The notes under the pieces are model-generated. The model saw only the letters and a list, made by a program, of their open reading frames with translations. It was not told the DNA's origin and searched no databases. A program made the translations under genes and the position numbers. A stretch of 11,395 nt of DNA from JBKBMT01 sp046295655 (GTDB lineage: Bacteria > Pseudomonadota > Alphaproteobacteria > Rhodobacterales > Rhodobacteraceae): contig JBKBMT010000076.1 of NCBI GenBank assembly GCA_046295655.1, positions 1-11,395 of the forward strand, given 5' to 3'. Of this stretch, positions 1 through 7,455 are shown in pieces (the stretch's first letter is position 1; the number at the start of each line of letters is the position of its first letter).

Positions 1-1406
1 GTTCGATCGCGGTGCTGGCGATCACCACCGATGTCGCCACCACCTCGCGCGGGCGTTATCCGCTCACCGAGCTTGACCAGGTTGCGCTGTTCCGCCCGGT
101 GACGAAGTGGAACGCCAGCCTCGACCAGCCGGGGCGGCTGCCTGCGATGGTGCGCCGGGCCTTCCGCGAGATGACCTCGGGCCGGCCCGGGGCGGTGCAT
201 CTGGCCCTGCCCTTCGACACCCAGAAGGCTGCGGTGGACCCGGCCGAGATCCATGCCGACCCTTGCCACGCCACCTTTCCGGCGCTGCCGGCCGGGCCCG
301 ACCCCGCGGCCATCGCCGACATGGCGCGGATTCTGGCCGACGCACGTCGCGCCGTGATCGTCTGCGGTGGCGGGCCGGTGATCGCCGGGGCCTTCGATGC
401 CCTTGCGCGGGTCGCCCGGGCGATCGAGGCACCGGTCGCCACCACCGTCTCGGGCCAGGGCGCGATCGCCGAGACCGATCCGCTGGCGCTGGGCGTGGTC
501 GGCTCGAACGGCGGCCATCCCGCCACCCGGGCAGCGCTCGACGCGGCCGATGTGGTGCTGTTCGTCGGCTGCCGGGCCGGATCGGTGACCACCGAGCGCT
601 GGCGGGTGCCGGGACCCGGCGCGCGGATCCTGCATATCGACAGCGACCCGGCGGTGATCGGGGCGAACTATGCCACCGAGGTCGGCATTGCCGCGGATGC
701 CCGGCTGGCGCTGTCGGCACTGGCCGATGCGCTCGAGGCACGGTCGCCGCCGGGGCAGGACGGTCGCGCCCGCGCCGCGGCGGCATGGGCGGCGAAGCTC
801 GCCGACCTGGCGGAGCTCGCGGCTTCGGACGAAACCCCGATCCGGCCCGAACGGGTCATCGCGACGCTGTCGCGCCTGCTGGGCGACGACGCGATCTTGG
901 TCGCCGACCCGGGCACGCCCTGCCCCTATGTCTCGGCGCAATACCGCTGGCGCCGGGCCGGACGGCATTTCATCTCGAACCGCGCGCATGGGGCACTGGG
1001 CTATGCGCTGGCCGCGGCGATGGGGGCGCACTGGGGCAGGCCTTCGGTCAAGACCGTGGCGCTGATGGGCGACGGTTCCTTCGGCTTCTGCGCGGGCGAG
1101 CTGGAAACCCTTGTGCGCCACAACCTTCCGATCACCTCGGTCGTCTTTTCCAACGCCACCTTCGGCTGGATCAAGGCCGGACAGAACGCGGGCTTCGGGC
1201 GACGTTTTCACAACGTCGATTTCTCGCGCACCGATCATGCAGCCGTGGCCGCGGCCTACGGCATGAAGAGCTGGCGGGTCGAGGATCCGGCCGATCTGGA
1301 GCCTGCGCTGAGCGCCGCCCTTGCCGCCGGCGGGCCCACGCTGGTCGATATCGTCAGTCAGCCATTGCACGAGGCCGCGGCGCCGGTATCGGAATGGATC
1401 GCATGA
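1..1406 (+). CDS. ThDP-dependent acetolactate synthase-like / 2-oxoacid decarboxylase family enzyme (5' partial)
   Basis: The gene enters from the left edge already in frame (first full codon at base 3), so roughly 90 N-terminal residues are missing, including the pyrimidine-domain glutamate that activates ThDP. What remains is the end of that domain (a TELDQVALFRPVTKWN stretch and SGRPGAVHLALPFD), the central domain, and the C-terminal diphosphate-binding domain. The ThDP/Mg motif is clear: GDG at bases 1068-1076 and its paired Asn codon at 1152, 27 residues after the Asp. With the lost part it would be about 560 residues, normal for acetolactate synthase, sulfoacetaldehyde acetyltransferase or benzoylformate decarboxylase. 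The family decarboxylates 2-oxoacids or joins the resulting carbanion to an acceptor in the cytoplasm; the substrate cannot be read here. A biosynthetic IlvB is unlikely because no IlvN small subunit follows and the neighbours are catabolic. Its stop overlaps the next start (ATGA). Confidence 0.85.
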   Translation, partial: SIAVLAITTDVATTSRGRYPLTELDQVALFRPVTKWNASLDQPGRLPAMVRRAFREMTSGRPGAVHLALPFDTQKAAVDPAEIHADPCHATFPALPAGPDPAAIADMARILADARRAVIVCGGGPVIAGAFDALARVARAIEAPVATTVSGQGAIAETDPLALGVVGSNGGHPATRAALDAADVVLFVGCRAGSVTTERWRVPGPGARILHIDSDPAVIGANYATEVGIAADARLALSALADALEARSPPGQDGRARAAAAWAAKLADLAELAASDETPIRPERVIATLSRLLGDDAILVADPGTPCPYVSAQYRWRRAGRHFISNRAHGALGYALAAAMGAHWGRPSVKTVALMGDGSFGFCAGELETLVRHNLPITSVVFSNATFGWIKAGQNAGFGRRFHNVDFSRTDHAAVAAAYGMKSWRVEDPADLEPALSAALAAGGPTLVDIVSQPLHEAAAPVSEWIA

Positions 1407-2530
1407 GCGTGCTGGACCAGCGCATCACTGGCTTCCGGTTGTGGCACCTGTCGCTGCCGGTGGTCTCGCGCCGCGATCACGGGATCGGAACGGTGGGCGG
1501 GGCCGTCGAGGTGGTGGTGCTGCGCCTGACCGCCGAGGGCGGCGCCGAAGGCTGGGGCGAGGCGGCCCCCTGGTCGGTGTTCACCGGCACGCCCGAGGCA
1601 AGTTTTGCCGCGCTCGACCGCTACATCAGGCCCCTCGTCACCGGGCAACGCGTGGCGGATGCGGCAGCGATCCTTGCCCGGGCCGAAGCCGCCGTTGCCC
1701 ATTGCACCGAGGCCAAGGCGGCACTCGACGCAGCGCTGCTCGACCTGACCGGCCGGATCGCCGGTCTCCCGGTCTGGGCGTTGCTCGGCGGGCGGCACCG
1801 GGACGCGGTGCCGCTGTCGGTGTCGCTCGCCGATCCCGACTGGGACGCCGATCTGGCGCTGCTAGACCGGCTGGCAGACGAAGGCGTTCGCACGGTCAAG
1901 CTCAAGACCGGCTTCCGCGATCACCGTTTCGACATCATGCGGCTCGAGGCGCTGCGCCGCGACTGGCCCATGATGCGGGTGCGGGTGGACTACAACCAGG
2001 GGCTCGACCCGTTCGGAGCCGCCGCCGCACTGGCCGATGTGGCGGGCTTCGCGCCCGATTTCATCGAACAGCCAGTCCCGGCGCGGGATTTCTCCGCCAT
2101 GGCCCGGCTGCGGGCCGCCTGCCCGGTGCCGATCATTGCGGACGAATCGGTGTTCTCGCCCGCCGACATGCTGCGCGCAGTGCGCGAGGGGATCTGCGAC
2201 GGGGTTTCGGTGAAGGTGATGAAGTCGGGCGGGCTGCGCCGGGCGCAGCAGGTGGCGGCGATCGCCGGGGCGGCCGGGCTTGCGGCCTATGGCGGGGACA
2301 TGTTCGAAACCGGTCTCGGCCACCTCGCCGGGTTGCACATGATCGCGGCATGCCCTGCGGTGACGCTTGGCTGCGAGTTCTACCAGGCGCGGTATTTTCT
2401 GGCCGAGGACATCCTGGCCAGTCCCTTCCCGATCCGCGACGGGGCCGCGCATCTGCCGGACGGCACCGGTCTGGGCATCGCGCCCGATCCGGGGCGGCTG
2501 TCGCGCCTTGCGCTGGCGGAGACGGGCTGA
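1403..2530 (+). CDS. Enolase-superfamily enzyme, MLE subgroup (cycloisomerase / racemase / dehydratase type)
   Basis: A 375-residue protein with the full N-terminal capping domain and (beta/alpha)7-beta barrel. All active-site positions of the muconate-lactonizing-enzyme subgroup are present: KxK at K166/K168, metal ligands D196 (VDYNQG), E222 (FIEQPVP) and D247 (IADES), K271 on the opposite face (VSVKVMK), and E325 (GCEFYQA) near the end. They fall within two residues of the positions I recall for Pseudomonas MLE. Members abstract the proton alpha to a carboxylate and then cycloisomerise, racemise, epimerise or dehydrate. KxK rather than KxH excludes mandelate racemase proper. The C-terminal GCEFYQA differs from the TELFGP style of MLE. 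Beside a DadA-like oxidase and a TRAP importer, an amino-acid or betaine epimerase, or a cis-3-hydroxyproline dehydratase-type enzyme, is more likely than muconate cycloisomerase (inference). The ATG at 1403 overlaps the previous stop by 4 bases, implying translational coupling. Confidence 0.88.
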   Translation: MSVLDQRITGFRLWHLSLPVVSRRDHGIGTVGGAVEVVVLRLTAEGGAEGWGEAAPWSVFTGTPEASFAALDRYIRPLVTGQRVADAAAILARAEAAVAHCTEAKAALDAALLDLTGRIAGLPVWALLGGRHRDAVPLSVSLADPDWDADLALLDRLADEGVRTVKLKTGFRDHRFDIMRLEALRRDWPMMRVRVDYNQGLDPFGAAAALADVAGFAPDFIEQPVPARDFSAMARLRAACPVPIIADESVFSPADMLRAVREGICDGVSVKVMKSGGLRRAQQVAAIAGAAGLAAYGGDMFETGLGHLAGLHMIAACPAVTLGCEFYQARYFLAEDILASPFPIRDGAAHLPDGTGLGIAPDPGRLSRLALAETG

Positions 2531-3774
2531 TGCGGGTGGCGGTGATCGGGGCGGGGATCGTCGGCGTCGCCACCGCGATCTGGACGCAGCGGGCGGGGCA
2601 CGAGGTGGTGCTGATCGACCGCGAGGGACCCGCGGCCGGCGCCAGCGCAGGAAACGGCGGGGTGCTCGCCGCGGCCTCGGTGGTGCCGGTGACGGTGCCG
2701 GGGCTGCTGGCCAAGGCGCCGCGCATGGCGCTGGACCCGCGCCAGCCGCTGTTCGTCAGATGGAGCTACCTGCCGCGGCTTGCGCCTTGGCTGGTGCGCT
2801 ACCTGCGCCACGCCAGCGCGCCGCAGACGGAACGGATCGCCCGGGCGATCCACGGTGTGACGGCCGGCACGGTGGAGGAACATCAGGCGCTGGCGCGGGG
2901 CACGCCGGCCGAACGCCATGTCGTGCCCTCGGACTATCTGTTCCTCTACCGCGACCGTGCGCTGTACGAGCGCGATGCCTTCGGCTGGCGGCTGCGGGCC
3001 GAGGCGGGCTTTGTCTGGGACGTGATGGATGCGGCGGCGCTCGCCGGCTTCGATCCGGTCTGGACCGGGATCGGCTGCGCGATCCGCCTGGGCGGTCACG
3101 GCCGGATCGACGACCCGGAAGCCTATGTGAAGGCACTGGCGGTGCATCTGGAGGCGCAGGGCGGCCGGATGATCCGGGCCGAGGCCGAGGATCTGGTGCG
3201 CGAGGGCGGGCGGGTGACCGGGGTGCGGCTGCGGCACGGGACCGGGGCCGAAACGCTGATCTGCGATGCCGCGGTGATCGCCTGCGGGGCGTGGTCGGGC
3301 GGGTTGACCCGACGGCTCGGGCTGCGGATCCCGCTCGAGACCGAACGCGGCTATCATCTGGAGCTGTGGGACCCCTCGGTCATGCCCCGCGCGCCGGTGA
3401 TGGTGGCGGCGGGCAAGTTCGTCGCCACGCCGATGTCGGGGCGGCTGCGGCTGGCCGGGATCGTCGAATTCGGCGGACTGACGGCACCGCCGTCCGACGC
3501 CCCGTTCCGCCTGCTGGAACGCGAGATCCGCAAGCTGATCCCCGGCCTGACCTGGGCGCGCCAGACCCGCTGGATGGGTCATCGGCCCGCACCGGCGGAC
3601 TCGATCCCCCTGATCGGGCCGGTGCCGGGCGTGGCCGGGGCCTACCTCGGCTTCGGGCATCATCACATCGGCCTGACCGCCGGCCCGCGCACGGGGCGGC
3701 TTCTGGCCGGGCTGATCGACGGGCAGCGCGCCAATATCGACCTTGCGCCTTACGCACCTTCACGCTTTCAATGA
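2530..3774 (+). CDS. DadA-like FAD-dependent amino acid / amine oxidoreductase
   Basis: A 414-residue protein of the DAO fold. The N-terminal Rossmann motif is GAGIVG at residues 7-12, with the acidic residue closing strand two as D30, followed by the GASAGNGGVL segment typical of D-amino-acid dehydrogenases. The C-terminal FAD motif is GFGHHHIGLTAGP, a variant common in DadA-like proteins of catabolic operons. Such enzymes oxidise D-amino acids, N-methyl amino acids or hydroxyproline isomers to imines or 2-oxoacids and pass electrons to quinone or oxygen. No signal peptide is seen, so it is cytoplasmic or peripherally membrane-bound. The start is set by TGATG: its A is the last base of the previous stop. 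GGAG at 2518-2521 lies 8 bases upstream. Placed after an alpha-proton-abstracting enzyme and beside a ThDP enzyme, it plausibly provides the 2-oxoacid that the ThDP enzyme uses (inference). The exact substrate is not readable. Confidence 0.88.
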   Translation: MRVAVIGAGIVGVATAIWTQRAGHEVVLIDREGPAAGASAGNGGVLAAASVVPVTVPGLLAKAPRMALDPRQPLFVRWSYLPRLAPWLVRYLRHASAPQTERIARAIHGVTAGTVEEHQALARGTPAERHVVPSDYLFLYRDRALYERDAFGWRLRAEAGFVWDVMDAAALAGFDPVWTGIGCAIRLGGHGRIDDPEAYVKALAVHLEAQGGRMIRAEAEDLVREGGRVTGVRLRHGTGAETLICDAAVIACGAWSGGLTRRLGLRIPLETERGYHLELWDPSVMPRAPVMVAAGKFVATPMSGRLRLAGIVEFGGLTAPPSDAPFRLLEREIRKLIPGLTWARQTRWMGHRPAPADSIPLIGPVPGVAGAYLGFGHHHIGLTAGPRTGRLLAGLIDGQRANIDLAPYAPSRFQ

Positions 3775-3812
3775 CGCCAACCACGAAACGACCAACCAAC
3801 GGGAGCAAGACC
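3775..3812 (+). promoter_or_regulatory. Translation initiation region of the TRAP binding protein
   Basis: This 38-base gap is rich in A and C, unlike its GC-rich surroundings, and holds two copies of CCAACCA (3777-3783 and 3792-3798). GGGAG at 3801-3805 lies 7 bases before ATG 3813 and supports that start. An in-frame ATG at 3771 overlaps the previous stop as ATGA and would add 14 residues (MTPTTKRPTNGSKT) before the signal peptide. The internal ATG is preferred for its ribosome binding site and normal signal-peptide length. The unstructured A/C-rich leader would favour high expression. No convincing -35/-10 pair is visible, so an internal promoter is neither shown nor excluded. Confidence 0.5.
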
Positions 3813-4787
3813 ATGACCAAGATCGCCCGACTTCTGGCCGCGACGGCGCTGACCGCCGCCGGGGCGTCGGCCGCCCTGGCCGAGAAATGGGATATGCCGC
3901 TGGCCTATCCGGCGACCAACTTCCATTCCGTCACGGCCGAAGGCTTCGGCAAGTGCGTGGCCGACAAGACCGCCGGCAAGATCGAGATCGTGACCCATCC
4001 TTCCGGGTCGCTGTTCGCCGGCAACGACATCAAGCGCGCCGTCCAGACCGGCCAGGCGCCGATCGGGGAACGGCTGCTGTCGGCGCACCAGAACGAGAAC
4101 CCGCTGTTCGGCATCGACAACATCCCCTTCCTCGCGACCTCGTTCGAGGATCACGAGAAGCTGTGGGAAGTGGCCGGGCCGGAGATCGCGAAGCTTCTGG
4201 ATGAACAGAACCTCGTCTATCTCTATTCGGTGCCGTGGCCGCCCCAGGGCCTCTACTTCAAGAAGGAGGTGAATTCGGTCGCCGACATGCGCGGCGTCAA
4301 GTTCCGCAGCTACAACACGGCGACCGCCCGGATGGCAGAGCTGACCGGCATGCTGCCGGTGCAGATCGAGGCCGCGGAACTGAGCCAGGCGCTGGCGACC
4401 GGGGTTGCGGAAAGCTTCATCTCGTCGGGCGCCACCGGCTACGACAGCAAGGTGTGGGAACATCTGACGCATTTCTACGCCGTCGATGCCTGGCTGCCCC
4501 GCAACACGATCTTCGTGAACAAGGACGCCTGGAACAAGCTGGATGCCGATACCCAGACCGCCATGCGCGACTGCGCGGCGGCGGCCAAGGCCGAGGGGCT
4601 GCAGCGGGCGAAGGACTATACCGAGTTCACCCTGAACGGCCTGCGCGAGGGGGGGATGGTGGTCCAGCGGGCGGGCGATCAGCTGGTCAAGGATCTGCAG
4701 GCCATCGGCGAGACCATGACCGCCGAATGGCTGGAACGCGCCGGCGATACCGGCCGGGCCATCGTCGAGGCCTACCGCGCAAGGTGA
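3813..4787 (+). CDS. dctP: TRAP transporter periplasmic substrate-binding protein (DctP family)
   Basis: A 324-residue protein with a clear Sec signal peptide: basic MTKIAR, a hydrophobic alanine-rich core, and likely cleavage after AALA at residue 23. The mature part has the DctP fold: GSLFAGNDIKRAVQTGQ early, FLATSFEDH, and MRGVKFRSYN, whose R165 matches the conserved arginine that salt-bridges the ligand carboxylate. Segment 187-202 (EAAELSQALATGVAES) is the usual conserved ligand-site region. It delivers an organic acid to the QM permease in the membrane, driven by an ion gradient. VPWPPQGLYF at 140-149 replaces the YW-type aromatic segment of dicarboxylate binders, so succinate or malate is not a safe guess; the gene symbol denotes the family only. 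There are two cysteines, C48 and C254. It is the first TRAP gene, with a strong hairpin just after it. Confidence 0.94.
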   Translation: MTKIARLLAATALTAAGASAALAEKWDMPLAYPATNFHSVTAEGFGKCVADKTAGKIEIVTHPSGSLFAGNDIKRAVQTGQAPIGERLLSAHQNENPLFGIDNIPFLATSFEDHEKLWEVAGPEIAKLLDEQNLVYLYSVPWPPQGLYFKKEVNSVADMRGVKFRSYNTATARMAELTGMLPVQIEAAELSQALATGVAESFISSGATGYDSKVWEHLTHFYAVDAWLPRNTIFVNKDAWNKLDADTQTAMRDCAAAAKAEGLQRAKDYTEFTLNGLREGGMVVQRAGDQLVKDLQAIGETMTAEWLERAGDTGRAIVEAYRAR

Positions 4788-4797
4788 CGGCATCTCC

Positions 4798-4820
4798 GGC
4801 CGGGGCCGACCGCCCCGGCC
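4798..4820 (+). promoter_or_regulatory. Intercistronic hairpin after the TRAP binding-protein gene
   Basis: GGCCGGGGC (4798-4806) is perfectly complementary to GCCCCGGCC (4812-4820) around a 5-base loop, giving a 9-bp all-GC stem 11 bases after the binding-protein stop. No T-run follows (the next bases are ATACCCCGG), so it is not a standard intrinsic terminator. A stem here would protect the upstream mRNA 3' end or cause partial termination, raising binding-protein output over the two permeases. That role is inferred from known transporter operons; only the inverted repeat is directly seen. Confidence 0.55.
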
Positions 4821-4854
4821 ATACCCCGGAATCGGCAGAACACGGGAGGCGGGC

Positions 4855-5385
4855 ATGGCCCAGGCGCTCCGCACGGTCCGGCGCGGACTCGACGCGCTCT
4901 ATCTCATCGGCGGGATCATCTCGGCGCTGTTCCTGGTCGCCATCCTGCTTCTGATCCTCGCCCAGATGGGGTCGCGCTGGCTCGGGATCCAGTTCGCCGG
5001 CGGTGCCGACTATGCCGGCTACTGCATGGCCGGGGCCTCGTTCATGGCCTTTGCCTATGCGCTGAACCACGGCGCGCACATCCGCGTCAGTCTGCTCCTG
5101 CAGTTCATGGGCCGGGCCCGGCGCTGGGGCGAGCTGTGGTGCTTCGCCATCGGCACGGCCGCCTCGATCTTCCTGCTGCGCTATGCGTGGAAGGGCGCCT
5201 GGACCTCTTGGCGGTTCGGCGACGTGAGCCAGGGGCAGGACGCGACGCCCCTCTGGATCCCGCAGTCGGTGGTGGTGGTCGGCGCAGCCCTGCTGGCGAT
5301 CGCCTTTGTCGACAACCTGATCCGGGTCCTGTTCACCGGAACCTCCGGGGTCCGGGCGGACGTCTCGGAAACGCAGGCGGACTGA
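4855..5385 (+). CDS. dctQ: TRAP transporter small permease (DctQ family)
   Basis: A 176-residue inner-membrane protein with four predicted helices, at about residues 13-37, 52-72, 92-112 and 133-160. A short loop with HIRVSLLL (75-82) follows helix two, a typical DctQ feature. It is the small membrane subunit that associates with DctM and helps dock the binding protein. The start is well supported: GGGAGG at 4844-4849 stands 5 bases before the ATG, the best ribosome binding site in the window, after a 67-base gap holding the hairpin. Only 3 bases separate it from the large permease gene, so the two are probably translated together. Length and topology are normal for the family. Confidence 0.92.
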   Translation: MAQALRTVRRGLDALYLIGGIISALFLVAILLLILAQMGSRWLGIQFAGGADYAGYCMAGASFMAFAYALNHGAHIRVSLLLQFMGRARRWGELWCFAIGTAASIFLLRYAWKGAWTSWRFGDVSQGQDATPLWIPQSVVVVGAALLAIAFVDNLIRVLFTGTSGVRADVSETQAD

Positions 5386-5388
5386 CCC

Positions 5389-6702
5389 ATGGAACAGGCC
5401 GCACCGATCATCATCTTTCTCTTCGTGCTGTTCCTCCTGCTCGGCTCGGGCGTCTGGGTCGGCCTCGCGCTTCTCGGGGTCGCCTGGGTAGGGATGGAGC
5501 TGTTCACCTCGCGTCCCGCCGGCGACGCGATGTTCACCGTGGTCTGGCGCTCTGCCTCCAGCTGGACCCTGACCGCCCTGCCCCTGTTCATCTGGATGGG
5601 AGAGATCCTTTACAGGACAAGACTTTCCGAGGACATGTTCCGGGGCCTGTCGCCCTGGCTCGGTCGCCTGCCGGGAGGGCTCGTGCACACCAACATCGTC
5701 GGCTGCACGATTTTCGCCGCCGTGTCGGGCTCTTCCGCGGCGACGTTGACGACCGTCGGCAAGATGTCGATCCCCGAGCTGCGGCGCCGCGACTATCCCG
5801 AGGAAATGGTGATCGGCACCCTAGCCGGGGCGGCGACGCTGGGCCTGATGATTCCACCCTCGCTGACGCTGATCGTCTATGGCGTCACGATCAACGAATC
5901 GATCACCAAGCTGTTCATGGCCGGGGTGTTTCCGGGGCTGGTGCTGGCGGCGATGTTCATGGCCTATGTCGCGATCTATTCTCAGGTGTCGCGCAACTGG
6001 AACCCCAAGGCCGACCCGCCGATGTCCTTCGCGGAGAAGATGCGGAACTCGCGCTTCCTGATCCCGGTGCTGGGCCTGATCCTGCTGGTCATCGGGTCGA
6101 TGTATCTTGGCTATGCCACCGCGACCGAGGCAGCGGCTCTGGGGGTGGTCGGGGCGCTCGCGCTGGCGGCCGGACAGGGGTCCCTGACCTGGGCCACCTT
6201 CCGCGAAAGCCTGCTGGGGGCGGTGCGCACATCGGCGATGATCGCGCTGATCCTGGCCGGGGCGGCCTTCCTGTCGCTGTCGATGGGCTTTACCGGCCTG
6301 CCGCGGGCGCTGGCGAACTGGATCGAGGCGATGGAGCTCACCCGGTTCCAGCTTCTGATGGCGCTGCTGGTGTTCTACATCATCCTCGGATGCTTCCTTG
6401 ACGGCATCTCTTCGGTGGTGCTGACCATGGCGGTGGTCGAGCCGATGATCCGCAGCGCGGGCATCGACCTGATATGGTTCGGCATCTTCATCGTCGTCGT
6501 GGTCGAGATGGCGCAGATCACGCCGCCGATCGGGTTCAACCTGTTCGTGCTTCAGGGCATGACCCGGCACGAGATGCCGTTCATCGCCAGGGCGGCGATC
6601 CCGATGTTCCTGATCATGGTGGTGATGGTCTTCGTGCTGATCGCCTTCCCCGAAATCGCGACCTGGCTGCCCGACAACATTCGCCAGCGGCCCGGCGCCT
6701 GA
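5389..6702 (+). CDS. dctM: TRAP transporter large permease (DctM family)
   Basis: A 437-residue, strongly hydrophobic protein with the many helices and two re-entrant hairpins of the ion-transporter elevator fold. Conserved DctM signatures are seen: AVSGSSAAT (111-119), GLMIPPS (152-158), YATATEAAALG (242-252) and ITPPIGFNLFV (377-387). These pair as the two inverted-repeat hairpin regions that line the sodium and substrate sites. It moves the substrate delivered by the binding protein across the inner membrane using an ion gradient. Length is normal and no frameshift is seen. It starts 3 bases after the dctQ stop, and a further gene starts 3 bases after its own stop, so transcription and translation probably continue into the downstream transporters and enzymes. 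Confidence 0.95.
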   Translation: MEQAAPIIIFLFVLFLLLGSGVWVGLALLGVAWVGMELFTSRPAGDAMFTVVWRSASSWTLTALPLFIWMGEILYRTRLSEDMFRGLSPWLGRLPGGLVHTNIVGCTIFAAVSGSSAATLTTVGKMSIPELRRRDYPEEMVIGTLAGAATLGLMIPPSLTLIVYGVTINESITKLFMAGVFPGLVLAAMFMAYVAIYSQVSRNWNPKADPPMSFAEKMRNSRFLIPVLGLILLVIGSMYLGYATATEAAALGVVGALALAAGQGSLTWATFRESLLGAVRTSAMIALILAGAAFLSLSMGFTGLPRALANWIEAMELTRFQLLMALLVFYIILGCFLDGISSVVLTMAVVEPMIRSAGIDLIWFGIFIVVVVEMAQITPPIGFNLFVLQGMTRHEMPFIARAAIPMFLIMVVMVFVLIAFPEIATWLPDNIRQRPGA

Positions 6703-6705
6703 ACC

Positions 6706-7455
6706 ATGCCGGCGCTTGCCGTGCCCCTGCCGCCCCTGCTGATGGCGCTGGCCTTCCTGATCGTTGCCGGGGCGGCGGCGGTGCAGGCGGGGCTGGGGTT
6801 CGGCTTCGGTCTGGCCGCGGCGCCTCTGCTGGCGCTGATGACGCCCGATGTGGTCCCCGGGCCGGTGCTGTGGGTCGGCCTTCTCACCTCGATCGCTGCG
6901 GCCTGGGCGGACCGGGCCGGTATCGTCTGGCCCGAGGTCTGGCTCGGTTCGCTGGGGCGTCTGGTCGGGGTGGTCATTGCGGTTGCGGTGATGGCGCGAA
7001 CCGGCAGCGGGCCCGGCTTTCAGGTCGTGTTCGGCGGCATGGTCGGCTGTGCCGTGGTGCTGAGCCTTGTCGGCCGCCGCCTTCCGTCCGGCCGCGGGCC
7101 GCTTGTCGGCATGGCGACGGTGTCGGGGGTGATGGGCACGATCACCGGGGTCGGCGCGCCGCCCATGGCGATGGTCTATCAGGGCCGCAGCGCCGCCGCG
7201 GCCCGGCCCACGCTTGCCGCATTCTTCTCGATCGGCGTCGCACTGTCGCTGGCCGGGCTCCATCTCGGGGGGCTTGCAGGCTGGCGCGATCTCTGGCTCG
7301 CGCTTCTGATGGTGCCGCCGATGCTGCTTGGTACGGTGATCGGCCGGTCCCTGCGCGGCCGGATCGACACCCGGTGGAGGCTCGCGATGCTTGTCATCTC
7401 CGCCACAGCGGCGGTTGTCCTGATCCTGCGCGGCATCGTGCAATGGGCGGCCTGA
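6706..7455 (+). CDS. TSUP family (TauE/SafE-type) anion transporter
   Basis: A 249-residue membrane protein with about eight helices and the internal duplication of the TauE/SafE/TSUP family. The first repeat has VQAGLGFGFGLAAAP (26-40); the second has VSGVMGTITGVGAPPMAMV (139-157). Characterised relatives are linked to export of sulfite or sulfoacetate during sulfonate breakdown, and others to uptake of sulfur compounds or organic acids. The family assignment is secure; the substrate is inference only. It begins 3 bases after the TRAP large-permease stop and overlaps the next transporter gene by 13 bases, so it belongs to the operon. No good ribosome binding site precedes the ATG, which fits translational coupling to dctM. 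Confidence 0.85.
   Translation: MPALAVPLPPLLMALAFLIVAGAAAVQAGLGFGFGLAAAPLLALMTPDVVPGPVLWVGLLTSIAAAWADRAGIVWPEVWLGSLGRLVGVVIAVAVMARTGSGPGFQVVFGGMVGCAVVLSLVGRRLPSGRGPLVGMATVSGVMGTITGVGAPPMAMVYQGRSAAAARPTLAAFFSIGVALSLAGLHLGGLAGWRDLWLALLMVPPMLLGTVIGRSLRGRIDTRWRLAMLVISATAAVVLILRGIVQWAA

Noticed and set aside
12..14. GTG at base 12 as the true start of the ThDP enzyme
   Set aside because: The frame is open upstream to base 3 and VLAITTD lies deep inside the pyrimidine domain of the family, so the gene is cut by the window edge.
107..1402. Upstream extension of the MLE-subgroup reading frame as an N-terminal fusion
   Set aside because: The extension translates to Arg/Gly-rich nonsense, overlaps the ThDP gene, and homology starts at the ATG at 1403.
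1..1406. Biosynthetic acetolactate synthase (ilvB)
   Set aside because: No IlvN regulatory subunit follows, the neighbours are catabolic and transport genes, and the C-terminal domain does not show clear IlvB-specific segments. The lost N-terminus prevents a firm test.
1403..2530. Mandelate racemase, with the neighbouring ThDP enzyme as benzoylformate decarboxylase (mandelate pathway)
   Set aside because: The acid/base motif is KxK, not the KxH of mandelate racemase, the second-face base is K271 rather than a His-Asp dyad, and no mandelate dehydrogenase is present.
4798..4820. Classical intrinsic terminator splitting the TRAP genes into two operons
   Set aside because: The stem is strong but no T-run follows, and a complete dctQ/dctM pair with a good ribosome binding site comes directly after. 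A partial or stabilising role fits better.
5821..7443. A 540-codon open frame on the minus strand opposite the TRAP large permease and TSUP genes
   Set aside because: Its translation is a low-complexity run of His, Arg, Gln, Gly and Asp with no fold motif. It is an artefact of high-GC codon use in the clearly coding plus strand.
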